Of a stretch of 64,000 bases of DNA, positions 24,690 to 35,730 are shown piece after piece (the stretch's first letter is position 1; the number at the start of each line of letters is the position of its first letter). A program made the translations under genes and the position numbers. Below the pieces are notes generated by a model, which saw only the letters and a program-made list of their open reading frames with translations, was not told where the DNA came from and made no database searches. The stretch spans positions 138,521-202,520 of the forward strand of contig LUCM01006694.1 in the NCBI GenBank assembly GCA_008360955.1. The letters are read 5' to 3'. Source of the stretch: Fasciolopsis buskii. Its lineage: Eukaryota > Platyhelminthes > Trematoda > Plagiorchiida > Fasciolidae.

Positions 24690-26960
24690 ACAAAGTATAT
24701 ATATATATATTGCATAAATCTGCGTGCTTTATGAAATATGGCGAAAGCCGAAAACAGTGAGCGAGGAAGAGTAAAGAATAGGAAACCGTGTGCAGGATCA
24801 CTTCTCTATACCCAATCTCCACGTCATCGACAATACGTCATAATCCATGATTATTCTTTGGTCTAGATGCTGCCAGACAATGGCAATGTTAAGTTTGGAA
24901 CTATACACCCAGCCTTTGGCCAAGCGATCTAACCCACAGGCAATAGGACGATCTGAGGTTTACGTAACGCGCTGAAGACCGGTGATTAATCGCTCAGTTC
25001 GTACACTGTTTTGGTGGCACTAAACATCGCAATGAGCGTGCAACCGTATGCATCCTAAGCCACTCGTGGATGGTTTGGAATCAGGATTTAGCTATCTCTC
25101 ATAGAATGGTTTCCACAGGCCACCCGAACCGGTGTAGAGCTGCCGACATTTGCCTTCATTCTCTTATTTTAGCGGATGCACCTCTGCTAAGAGAAGGCAG
25201 TGCGCGGTGCATCTTCGACACATTCGATTTGAGTCGAGCGGCCATTTTTGGACATTTCGAGAGACTTTCAGAATGAACAGCCAACGAGGAACATGAAACA
25301 CCCACCCCTACCACGTTGAAATATTTGAATTACCCACTTGGGTTTGCATGTAACTTAAATGACTGCCACAGTCAATAAGTTTATTAAATTCATGCTGTTT
25401 TCATTAGTTGTTTGTTTTCCCGTCCTCGTTTGTTGACTTGTTGGTTCCCCGCCCCCTACCTTCCCTTCGCGGTTTTCCAATGTTGAACAAGATGATTTCT
25501 GATTCTGACGAAAGTGAGAAAACAAGGGGGAATACGACAATAATGTGTATCTCTATTCTATATTACACGTTTTCAGTTTTGTAGTTCATTCTCTGGCATG
25601 GTTAAACCCATGGGGTATGAATTGTCCAAGCTCCTGTCTTATTCTGAGACTATTTGTGATTTTCAGATGAATATTTTCTGGGTAGCCAGGTCAACATTTT
25701 CAAAACACTGATTATGACTAAAACCTGTGAAATTCGAATTGTTTAGCGGCTAGGAAACACGTGATAAAGCGGATCGTCTGCCAAGGGAAAGCTTTTAACT
25801 GACCAAAATAAGGTAAAATTCAGGCTCATTGTGAGTGTCAACGACCGAGCATTGGGGTACATGCGGATTTCGAGGAAAACAAGCTGTGATAGTCGCGACA
25901 GAACCAGTCACTAATCCTTCTGGCGTCGATGTGTTTGCACCAGTCACCTCAGGGACTGGTAGAAGCAGGTCTTAGTGTGAAGTTCATTAGTCTTATTCTA
26001 ATCCGAGTGATTGAGTAACTGCAAAACGTCTGTCATTAGACGAGTTTAAAGTAAGTTACATAATGCCGTTTTGCAAGCCTACAGTTTATTTTGTTCTGCT
26101 GAGCGGCCTCAAGGCCTGGCTCTTTCGCGTTGAGGTTTCTCGCCGGCTATCAGTATTCCTTCCTCTAGAGCATTGCTCGAGTCGGGTGAGGACATCGGGA
26201 ACAGTGACGAGCTGTTTGAATTGGATGCTAATATTTGCTGTATGTCTTAACTAATCGCTTCGCACCGACTCCGTTTGTCTTGACACGTTTTGCGTATACC
26301 CATTTATTCACTGCTTCACTGTCCATTGCTGCTTGATCTAGATGAAACTGGAAGTGACGCTGTGATTAGGCTACAACGCCATGTAGAGATACGAAGCAAA
26401 TAGCTTCAGCTTTGACTTCAGTTGGTGCATCTCCCTACTGTGTTGATATTCAAGAGGTAAAGATTACTAGGGGTTAGAAACTGAGAGATACGGTTAAGAA
26501 TCAAAGTCAGCGGCACGAATACCATCCCGTCAGCCTGTGGGCATCCCGTTCTCCATGAACAAATGAACAATAGAAGAATTACAAATGTTTCTGGAGAAAA
26601 CACTAAATTCTCCCCTATGTCAGAAACGAGTTTGGTTCAGAGTGTACTGAAAAACCAATGCGCCATGTGGATTGTTGAGTAGAAAGTTGATGGTTAAGTA
26701 ATCGGTAAGTTGCCCCGGACTCGGACATCACGAGTAACCTTTTTCATGTCTGCTTTTACGTGGAAATGAAATTGGAATGGCCGACCAAAGGAGGTGGTAG
26801 TTAAGCAAATTGCGTTCGTGTTCATCTGTATTTGCGCATTTGTGCGATATTGCGAACTGGAAGAGTGTCCAGCAGACCCGCGTTACTACGATCTGTGCCC
26901 GTGATGTTGTGAACACTGGGGACCAACAAGGCGTTGTGACCCCTTAGGTGTTTATCCTTC
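24690..26960. other. Anonymous intronic stretch
   Basis: A short (TA)n run lies at about 24698-24711. I see no gene, RNA or clear repeat in the rest. Open frames are short on both strands. Confidence 0.5.
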
Positions 26961-27026
26961 AAGGTTGGCACTGTTGTCCGAACATCACACCAACGTCCCG
27001 TGGAGCGAGCGTTAATTGTCAATGGC

Positions 27027-28395
27027 TCACGGTAGAAGATTTTGGTTTGCATATGTGCGTGTGTGGAAGTTTGTGGTGCTGTCACTGCTAATTTCGTGAT
27101 CTTTGGACATAGCGTGAATTCCGTCCGAGAGGTCAGAAATCTGCCAACTTTTTCCAACTAATCATTGTTACTAAACAAAATTTCACATACTGATTTCTTG
27201 TCTGACTGTTTCAACTAACTTATGTCCCACTGTAATTTCTTCCGGTGTTGCATTGGGACCACGCTTGTTCTCAAGCCGATGTAAAATGTTACCTATATAC
27301 ATTTTGCCTATTCCAAAGCGATGACTGGTCTGGATAAGTTGCACGTGTAATCTGGCTATACCTTTTCTTCTGCGATAGGTTTCCGGCCGAAAAGCTGCAT
27401 GTACCCTATAGTGGAAAAAAGAACCGCAGCGTTTTCGCACAATGTCAAGTCAAAATCGAACCTTACACAACCGATGATGTGAGCTTAGGCTCTTCGACCA
27501 TGTCACGTAACTCCGTCTCTTGTGTCCGAAATGGCATTTTGTTTAAGGTCAGATGTCCAGGCTGAACGTGAAATCGGGCGCGCAGACGTAAATGTGCATT
27601 CTAAAAGCAGTCAGAATAAACTCGACCTCCCAAATAGTATGGAGCTTGATGTTCCACAAAAAATAAAAACTCCCGAGGGATAATATTGTAAACACGAGGT
27701 TGAAGTTTTTTGTTACTGCAAGCTTAACTTGAAGTAACTCTTTTTTTCAGTTTCGGAGTTAAAACTAGGTCAGCTGGAAAGGTAATCCGTGTTTCGGAAT
27801 CATATATCCATGGGATTTGTGATCAGTGGTAGCCGGGACTTTGTTTTGTTTCTTTTTTATCGCGCGGGTCAGTGAATTGTCGTCCACGTAAGTTTATGAT
27901 CGAGCTAAATAACGGCGTGGATTATGACGATGTAACTTTTACGACATTGATTTTTAATGGCTTCTAATACTTGTTTTAATGGTTGAACATTGCTCAGAGC
28001 TGCTGGTGCCCCGTTTTTAGTCTCAACCAGATGGGAACGAGGAACAAATTGAAGTTCTCCCCATTTCTTACTCTTTTAAAAAGCTTCCTGAACAAAACCA
28101 AGTCTAGTCTGCTTTTCACGTTTTTTATTTCTCGTCTCATCGATGTTTCCAAATGGCCCTCGATAAATGAGACCATTGAGGTTTGTATTAATTCTCTATG
28201 AACAGGCACATTCTCACTCAATATACTTTCCAAACGGTCAGACCGATTATTCATATCGAATTACTTTTGTATAAGCCACAATGGTAAGGCAGTATATTTT
28301 TTGTCGATAGCAGAGTCTTCCAACTCCAGGGTACGACCTGTTCACGTATGTGCAAAACACATACCTGTCACACGAGCGATCTGATCAACTATCAT
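27027..28395 (-). CDS. Six-exon gene model, 245-residue protein of unknown function
   Basis: The model has exons 28395-28365 (ATG), 28337-28265, 28225-28072, 27600-27467, 27405-27191 and 27157-27027 (TGA). All introns are GT-AG, of 27, 39, 471, 61 and 33 bases, and every join keeps one frame: 738 bases, 245 residues. An in-frame TGA 12 bases upstream fixes the start. Good signals are the donor CAG|GTATGT, donors GTAAGA and GTAAGG, and acceptors ctgcttttag and ttttttccactatag. The protein has no Cys, about 7 percent Glu and many Arg/Lys. Segments are MIVDQIARVTGRTLELED, KYTALPLWLIQN, MPFRTQETELRDMVEEPK and GPNATPEEITVGHKLVETVR. There is no membrane segment or known domain. It is nested antisense in the large gene's inferred intron. 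The weakest points are the second acceptor (28226-28227, alternative AG nine bases on) and the end: a GTGAGC at 27030 could be another donor. Confidence 0.5.
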
Positions 28396-29085
28396 CACCA
28401 CCGCTCAACCACTGTGGTCACAAAAGTTCAAACGAACAGGACTTAAGCTGCACGAACTGGCTTCACTGATCCGTCTGACACGATCCTCGGACTGAGTACT
28501 TGTCTGCACCTGCCAAACTTCCAGTGCTTTCTTTTGTATTCGTCTACCCAAGATTTGTTTCCACAAAATCCAAAGAAAGAATGCAGGGAATTCGAGAATG
28601 GACATTTCTATTTTCGCCTGTTTATCAACGGAAATTATAATCACGTAACCAAAACAGACAAACGAACACCAATGTTTCGTCCAGATACCAACAAATATAG
28701 ACTCATCCCTGATTTTTTCAATGCCAGATTAGGTCAGTAGTTCCGTTAGGCTTGGCATTAATAGTGCTAATCTCTTGGCACCTTTTATGGGACTATCAAT
28801 GTCAAACTCAACAAATGTTGTGCACAAAAACTATGCCCATTTGTTTCTTTTCTGTCTCATCCTATATTTTTCAAAACCGCATTTGGTATTAAGTGCAAAA
28901 TGTGGGGCGGAGTTGAGTTTTAAACCCTTATACATCCTCCTATCCGGACTGATTCTGAGCGGAGAGCGAAAGTGAAAAAAATCAAGTGAAGGGTTTTCTG
29001 TTGCCAAGCAAGTACCTAAAATGAGTAAATTGGTACAGTTTTACTCACTAAGCGGCAGCAGACAAGCAGCGGTGATGCGAACGAT

Positions 29086-29160
29086 GCGACGGTTCTTAAA
29101 CGGGCGCGCGCCTTCCCTGTCGAATGTCACTACGCCGCAATGACGTCATGAGGTAACTCG
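29086..29160. promoter_or_regulatory. GC-rich patch with a perfect CRE palindrome
   Basis: A local GC- and CpG-rich stretch (cgggcgcgcgcc) with TGACGTCA at 29141-29148, the consensus site for CREB/ATF factors. It lies about 700 bases upstream of the start of the minus-strand gene at 28395 and just before small + strand candidates, so a shared divergent promoter is plausible. The patch is also open in several frames, including an ATG at 29127 followed by a GTAACT donor at 29153, so it could instead be a first exon. No TATA box was recognised. Confidence 0.35.
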
Positions 29161-29574
29161 TTTGGCCAAAGAAGTCACTGCGCCTTGCCCTGTTTCATTC
29201 TCAGAATCTGTTTGGGAGGAATTGAGTCAAAGTACTGGTCACCGTCTAGTTTGGACAATCCCACTCATCGTTTCAGGCTACAGTTGTATGTCTACAGGCT
29301 AGATTTGTTAACCTCAAACAAGTTGGTTTAGATGTGCTTGAGACATCACCTACAACCTGTTCCTGGAAGTCAACTTCACTCTTTATCATTGTAGGGTTAT
29401 TTGGAATGAAACCGCATGATTTTGTTGTAAAACGCAAAATCTATTAAACCCGCAAATCACAAACCAAACTTATCTCCTATCCCAAATCGTCTGTTCCTGC
29501 CAACTTAAGAAAAACAACCAAATTGGGCGAATATAAATTTTCATTTTTTTACCGAGAGCCTATCGTAATTACAG

Positions 29575-29730
29575 AATGAACGAGCACTTCTCCGAGCTTC
29601 TGTGACCACTATCGATTTCGCAAGTTTATCAACACTCCGTCTCACTGATCTGCATCAAATTTGGCTTTCAGTTCTAAGTCATTTTGTTCGGAAGCCAAGA
29701 CCATTCACAATGATTGATCGACGTCGATGA
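29575..29730 (+). CDS. Possible terminal coding exon
   Basis: 51 codons and TGA after an acceptor at 29573-29574 (a T-rich run, then attacag). The peptide is Leu-rich and Cys-free: NERALLRASVTTIDFASLS, then LRLTDLHQIWLSVL and a basic end RKPRPFTMIDRRR. No strong donor is inside, so it would be a last exon. A possible first exon at 29127-29152 (MSLRRNDVM) and a middle exon after the strong acceptor at 29203-29204 lie upstream. I could not find a phase-consistent join between the middle and the last exon. Family not recognised. Confidence 0.3.
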   Translation, partial: NERALLRASVTTIDFASLSTLRLTDLHQIWLSVLSHFVRKPRPFTMIDRRR

Positions 29731-30130
29731 CTATGCAGTTCAGTCCGTCTCGACTCTACATCCTTGTTTTCTAGTCACTGTGTAGTCTTGTTTTGGCTGT
29801 GCACTCTCCATCTGTTCAGTTTTGCACGTTCGGACAACATCAAACGATTGAAAGCTAAAGTTTGACAACTATCCGTCATCGCGTGACCACTGCCACCGAT
29901 AACCGGTGAAACCCCACTGGTTTGTCCCCGGCACACTGGATTGTCTAGAAAACTCTCTTCTACCAACCAAAAAATACCTGTAAATCTGATACTCACCAAA
30001 CGACCTCACTGCAGGTCTAACTGACCATATCTCTGAGATCTCGATTGTTTTCGTTCATGGAGTATTGTCTTGTGCTCTGCAATGAAACAACCGAAAACAG
30101 GGATTATGTGAACTCTTATTTTACTATCAG

Positions 30131-30572
30131 TCTCTCTATCCCCTGATAGACTCGCGAAGATATGTGATGGAAGGCTTTGCAGATGTGAAACCGGCAAAGG
30201 GTACAGAGACGACACAGAGGTAAGTCGCCGGGATCCGAAAAAGCTCGGGTAGAAGATATACGACCAAAAGCGGATCAACTAGAAGAGGTAACAGGCGTGG
30301 CATCTGAGTGTTTATATTATAGGCAGTGCAGTGAACAAAGTAACAGAGCTGTAGCTCACGAATCAGATTTATGTACGAGCGAGAAAGTTAGTGGCAAGAA
30401 AAGGGGAAAACCGGCAAATGACGTTCATAGAGACGCAGCTGACATTTTACTTTTTACAACCTTTAATCATTCATCGCCTATCATACACTGCGATCCGGTA
30501 CCAGTATACACAAAAGGCTCCACCGGAATTTACGAGTTTGAGGTATCTGTGGTTGAGGTCAATCTGTGTTGA
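30131..30572 (+). CDS. Possible two-exon coding piece
   Basis: Exon 30131-30219 has a strong acceptor (ttattttactatcag) and a perfect CAGAG|GTAAGT donor. After a 103-base intron, a second exon opens at 30323 behind a strong acceptor (tgtttatattatag) and runs to TGA at 30570-30572, or to a GAG|GTATCT donor at 30543. The frame that joins them reads LIDSRRYVMEGFADVKPAKG, then CSEQSNRAVAHESDLCTSEK and VSGKKRGKPANDVHRDAA: charged and coding-like. The first exon is also open in a second frame (CDGRLCRCETGKGYRDDTE) that resembles an EGF-like repeat, but that frame cannot continue into the second exon. Not recognised. The upstream exon is unknown. Confidence 0.35.
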
Positions 30573-30732
30573 GACTGAATGCCGCAATCAGTGGTGTTCT
30601 TACATTCTCCGTTATATTCGAAACTTGCTATCTTACAGTTGCTTCTCTTCTGTTCTTTGTTCAATCTTCTTTTGAATATACGGTAGACTCTTGAAGCAGA
30701 ATAATTCAGTTCAAAACTGATACTTGCAAACC

Positions 30733-30770
30733 TGAACTGAAGTGAACTGAATTGAACTGAACCGAACTGA
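30733..30770. repeat. GAACT pentamer / ten-base tandem repeat
   Basis: Four units of gaactgaa followed by a variable pair (gt, tt, cc), giving a ten-base period. Confidence 0.85.
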
Positions 30771-33481
30771 CGTGCATACTGAGACACCGATGAATTTTCA
30801 ACAGGAAGCTGTAGCCCCTTTTGTTGATTTCCATCTCGCTTTTGACTTTGCCAGTCAGTGTCAGCTATAGGAATCGGCTGAAGTTGATGGTATGTTCGCT
30901 AAGCTTACAATGATCCTACGAGCCTAGTATGCCTCAACCACCAAGCGAGTGCGAATTTACAGCGAACAGCTTTCGAAATTTGCTATTTATACCGGAATGC
31001 CATACGACTGTTCAACTTACCCTTTAGCGCATCCCTCCCGACTGATTGTCATTAGTTGTTTTGTCGACATCCTGTTTCGGCAAATTAGTTCACCAGGGTG
31101 AAACAAACGCTAATATTAATTGATTCGTTTGCTCTCTTTCTTTAGGAAGGATATTGATTACCGATCGCTTGATGCGACTCCGTTTTTAGATTGACGGTTG
31201 GTTTAAGTTGAACCCCCGGGTATGACTTTAATAAGATTAACTGCCCCTAATAGTTGATTGGCCTGGTGATTCGTCGTTCTGTTGGCTATGAGTTTTTCTT
31301 ATGACCCAAGTCCTAAAGTAAATTCTAGGTATTTCACGTTCGTGCCTAGCTTGACTCAAACATTATTGCTTGGGCACGGTTGCACTTCAAAAGTAACTGA
31401 ATATATACAAAGCAAAACGATGTTATCTGCTTTCCCTGTAGGAACGATGACAAATAGAGACAAATCATCGACAGATGGGACAGGAGGAATTGAAATGGCC
31501 GAGTTTGTGAGATACCATTGCAGCTCTTATGTATATATCGGACCGAGCTCTCATTTCGTGAGGAATTACTAAAAAATGATGATAACTTGAACTCACTCAC
31601 GTCCATGTCTAATCATCATCCTCGTTATCTTCACCACCATCGTCCGGGTTAAACAGCACAGCAGACCCCAACGATAGCTGTCTTTCTCAGGTCTAATGGT
31701 TAAGCATATCTGACCATCCCTTAACAGCATGAGATCAAACAAACTGGATATTCACAAGACACGCACAGTATGGCTTATGTGTCCTGTAGAAAATATCCGA
31801 ACCTGACTGCAGGCTCATTAACTGTAACAGTTGAAAGAACGTATCCGACGTATTTATTTCCGTACCATTGTCATCGCAAACTAGGAGAAGAGTGGTTCGA
31901 TCATTTCCAATACTTCAATTTGTGTTTCTCACTCAGGAATCATAGAAACTTCGACCATAGTTTGGTGGCGGTTTGCTTCAAATAAACTTGAAATAGTGTG
32001 CCTCCGTTTGATACTCATCACCGGCAACCACATTTCGGGCAAGAAATTCGGCGATTTAATTCAGCGTTATGACTCATCACAAAGACTATTTTACTTATGA
32101 CATTCAACTTTTCACTATCCAGTTGTAATCGGACCGATGCCAACGGATAGTTGTTCGAATGCGTTAGCATGTTGCCAGTATTGTTTCTCAGAACCCACAC
32201 TGTCATATCAATTGGGCGTTTCTTCCCCAACAATTCGAGCGGTGGCCTAAATTCCTAAGAAAAATTAAAGTACATTTTTTAGTTTTGTCACCAGCAGCGA
32301 TCAGGCTGTGACACCTAAAGTGGCCATGTTTCTTCGGTGTACGCGGTCGAGTACCCAACAAAGCAACGACTTAAACCGTACCACTGCTCCAATCCTCCGT
32401 GATGGGCACTATCACGTTAGTAAATTGAAAAGACTTGGGGATTCGGACCACTGAACCAACGAAACGATGTGCTGCACCCTAAACTGGCTTTTACGTTGAC
32501 GGAACAATTAGTTCACAGGGTTTGTTACACGTTGATACATGGACTTGGTTTTCCCGTAGCAACTCCCTGTCGCAATCGAGTTGATCAGTAGTTGAGGGCA
32601 TGTGTATGTGTGTGTTTGTGCTTGGCAAGGCAAACGTACGTTTGTATGTATGTACGTACATAAGCAGTGTGTCCTAAAGCTGCCGAAAAATTGTAACATG
32701 CGAATAATTGTACAATTCTGACAGAGATGTTGATACCGTTCGTCGTCATCTTCGACTTTCCGGCAATCTTTGTGCTGAACACCGACAGCTTGGATTCCAA
32801 ATTTCTACCAATTAATTCTGTTATTTTCATTGTCATTTGGTTGACCTTTATTAGTTAATCAGCATGCTTAATTGTATTTTGTCCCTCTCAGTGTGCAAAA
32901 CTGTCTGTCCTATAACCCTAACCACGTTCGGGATAAGGCAAGATCTCATGTGACTTTTATTTTTCCCAAACTTTTATTATTATGCACCTGCTGATGCGAT
33001 TGATTTTTACGGATCAAATGAGCGGACAGAAAAAATAGACAAAAATAGCACTTTTGATCATCAAAAATGTTTTTGACATTCCAGCCAAATCAGTAATCTT
33101 AGTTAATAATGAAAAGAACGAGACAAGAGATCTGATTAGACTCGTTCATTCGAGCCCAGTTGCCTAGTCCGATAGTCTGTTTTTAATTTATACTTGTAAA
33201 CTGCTAGAGTAACCATTCATCAACAGGAACTACCATCTTGTGTCTGGATGAAAGAAATATCGCAAAACTGCACGCAATGAAAACGAGGTGTTCTTTCTGA
33301 TTCGTGTGATGTGACACTGCAGGCTGTCTGGTCGAATGATCACAAAATGTCTATTAGAGCAACTAAATTTTAGCGAACCACAAAGTTTACGTTAGCTTGT
33401 CTCGAATTAGCATGCTAAGTACACGTTAAGACCTTTTTTTGACCAACTGTCCTCCGATTATTTTTGCAACTGAAAATGCAG

Positions 33482-33980
33482 GCAGTCGCACGGCAGAAGC
33501 CCTTTTTGTGAGTGGCGCAGAGTCTACAACCAATCAAACTCAGTTGCCTAATGTTCCTGCTCACGTGACAGTTAGTAGCACGATGCTACACCCTGATCCT
33601 CCACCTTTTCATCAAAATATCTATCAATCCGGCCTTCCTGTGCATTCTCCTCGTGCTCTTTCAATCGAAAAGCCTTTTGATGACACGTTATACCGCTCCA
33701 GTCTACCCCCGCCTATATCTGTTGCCACGGCCACACAACTTCATCCTCACTATCTTCACAAACAAAATTTTCAACTGCACACAACCACCACGACAGTTCA
33801 CTCAAATCAAACTCGTCCGGACTCGTTGCTGTCGACTTCCTCGTTAACCACGGCAGATTCTTCTCAGACTGACTCGATACCAAACTCCTCTTCATCTCGA
33901 GATTCAGCCCTTGGTGGAAATTTACAACAAACCGATATGGGAGGACTGAGTCAGGCGAAATTAACCGAATTGAATGTGAA
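33482..33980 (+). CDS. Large gene, exon B: Ser/Thr/Pro-rich segment
   Basis: 166 codons within a longer open frame, bounded by AG (33480-33481) and a perfect GTAAGT donor (33981-33986). It enters in phase 1 and leaves in phase 2. The phase-1 entry fits the exon ending at 8466 (joining codon AGC, Ser). The phase-2 exit fits the exon starting at 56047. Content is low-complexity: Ser, Thr, Pro, His and Gln rich, with a TTTTT run, PDPPPFHQNIYQSG, LYRSSLPPP and SSLTTADSSQTD. There is no Cys and no hydrophobic segment, so it is likely disordered. A nearby alternative AG at 33485 would break the phase with exon A, which is why 33482 is preferred. Confidence 0.6.
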
Positions 33981-34874
33981 GTAAGTGGAAACTCAATGCT
34001 TCTTCCTCATTTTCTACTTCACCCTGTTGTGTTTAAAGTCATTATTCACAAGACATATGAAGTATTTTTCCCGCCTGGATCAGAAACTAGCAAAGACACC
34101 CGGCTAGGCTGAAAAAGCAAACCTTATTTTCGCACAATTGACACTCCAGGCCGAACACACGCACCAGCTTTAAGCCAAATGAATTAGCCTAACGAATCTA
34201 CTCGATCTATACTAAACCCCAAGAACTAACCAGATCAAGGCACAGTCAACAGCTTGGGCCAAGGATCGAAAGTGGTCATCAGTCCCGGAAGAAAATATGG
34301 GCCACGAGCATTTTCCACGTGCCTGTTTCCTAATCACTCTACGTCCAATGACCAGGGCTGAACGCAACACAATAGTTGGTACAGATGATTCAATTCGTTT
34401 ACCATCAGTTTTTTCGCATGGGCACGTGTCTATAAATCGACCTGAGTAATAAAAGAAATAACACTGGAATATGATACATTTAATTGGTTATTCCATGGGC
34501 AGTGTTCCGTTTGAAGTTGAGTAGAGTGTCTCCGGGTTTCGTATTATCAACCAATGTAAATGCTTCTTGCTTCTCTACTTTGTTTCAGTCTGACAAATTT
34601 TTCCAGTTTAAACCGGCCGAATCCTTTGATACCGGTGGTTCCGAGAGGTGGATGAAGAACGAAACACAGCGTAAGGGAGATAGCGAATACTGAAACCGAT
34701 ATTCAGCTATGGTAATCCTGGAAAGTCTTTATTTTACGGGCTATAGATGATCCGTTTCCGCGAGCTCCCAAAGCTCTCCCGGAATGAGCAGTGAATAGTA
34801 AAAATGAGAACAATAACGGTCATTCTTCGTTATTTCTTGCGTCAAGTCAACCTGGTTAATAATTCGTATATCAG

Positions 34875-35029
34875 TCGGCCGAATGACGCATCAATTCAAT
34901 TTCATTGTTCACATAAGCGGCAGCATATACGTTTGACTTTCGTCCGAATTCTCGGACAAGTAGATATCGAATCCAATGTACTTGTCTCCTTAGAGGGATT
35001 TCATTCCGAAATCCATCTTCACGTGCGAG
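34875..35029 (+). CDS. Possible alternative exon after exon B
   Basis: A 155-base open stretch between AG (34873-34874) and a good donor GAG|GTAAGC (35030). It enters in phase 2, matching the exit of exon B, and leaves in phase 1. The peptide (HCSHKRQHIRLTFVRILGQ, DIESNVLVSLEGFHSEI) is not low-complexity, unlike the flanking exons of the large gene. Including it would force the last exon to use the weaker acceptor at 56011-56012. The polypyrimidine tract is poor. Confidence 0.25.
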
Positions 35030-35707
35030 GTAAGCAGACGGACAACAAAACGACAGGGTGTGTCCGTGTGTCAACGGTTCTAGTCATGTTCATTCGGATT
35101 CGGTCCTATATCACACCTACCCCACCTCTCCTTCCAACGTGCGAATCGGTCCTTTTTGGTGTGCACTGTTGCCATTGTTACTGTTTTCAATTTTCTGCCA
35201 GTACAACTTAAATCTAGCCCCGTTGCCGTCAAAAGTGAGCACATGGAAACTCATTGCGGGCCACATGAAAACAAACACTATCGCTCGCACTCTGTCCCTC
35301 TCTATCTCAGGGTCTCATGTTGCAGACCGGTAAACAGGACACATTTTAGGACAGCTACCGACACGATTTTGACGGTGAGATATTGCGCGCCGGTTTTGTT
35401 TGATTTTTCGGTTGTTGTCATCTTCATTCCCGTTTTCACTGTTCTTTAGTCCGCTAACCGGGCGATTGGATGATGATTTAGTGGTCGAGAAAAGTCCAAG
35501 TGATTTCCACTGAATTGAAGTGAGATAAAAAAAAAGCGCGGCCGTACAGCCAATTGATGGCTCAAAGCTGGTAGACAAACGGTTAAGGCCGACGAATTAT
35601 ACTATTCGATACAAAGTATCCTTATTAGTGTTTAGCACAAAAACTACACACAGGTCAGGTTATATGACAATCTTGGCAAAAGAGAAGAACTGTTAGCGAG
35701 AAAGGAA

Positions 35708-35730
35708 GAAATTCCTTCCGGAAGAATTTC
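35708..35730. repeat. Short near-perfect palindrome
   Basis: gaaattccttccggaagaat followed by ttc: an inverted repeat centred on ttccggaa. It could be a factor-binding site or nothing. Confidence 0.4.

Larger units (their letters stand above)
8467..33481 (+). other. Inferred 25 kb intron of the large gene
   Basis: Inferred from phase matching of the exons at 7887-8466 and 33482-33980. It begins GTAAGT and ends in AG (33480-33481). It holds microsatellites, SINE copies, a LINE fragment, anonymous repeats, and on the opposite strand the six-exon gene at 27027-28395. Further exons of the large gene could be hidden inside, because very short exons cannot be excluded by eye. Confidence 0.4.

Noticed and set aside
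26822..27157. 111-codon minus-strand frame overlapping the last exon of the nested gene
   Set aside because: It needs phase 0 entry, whereas the good GTATGT donor of the previous exon exits in phase 1; another frame continues correctly. Kept in mind as an alternative end.
32430..32465. B-box-like ggtccgaatcccc on the minus strand
   Set aside because: The A-box-like tggttcagtgg overlaps it, so tRNA spacing is impossible.
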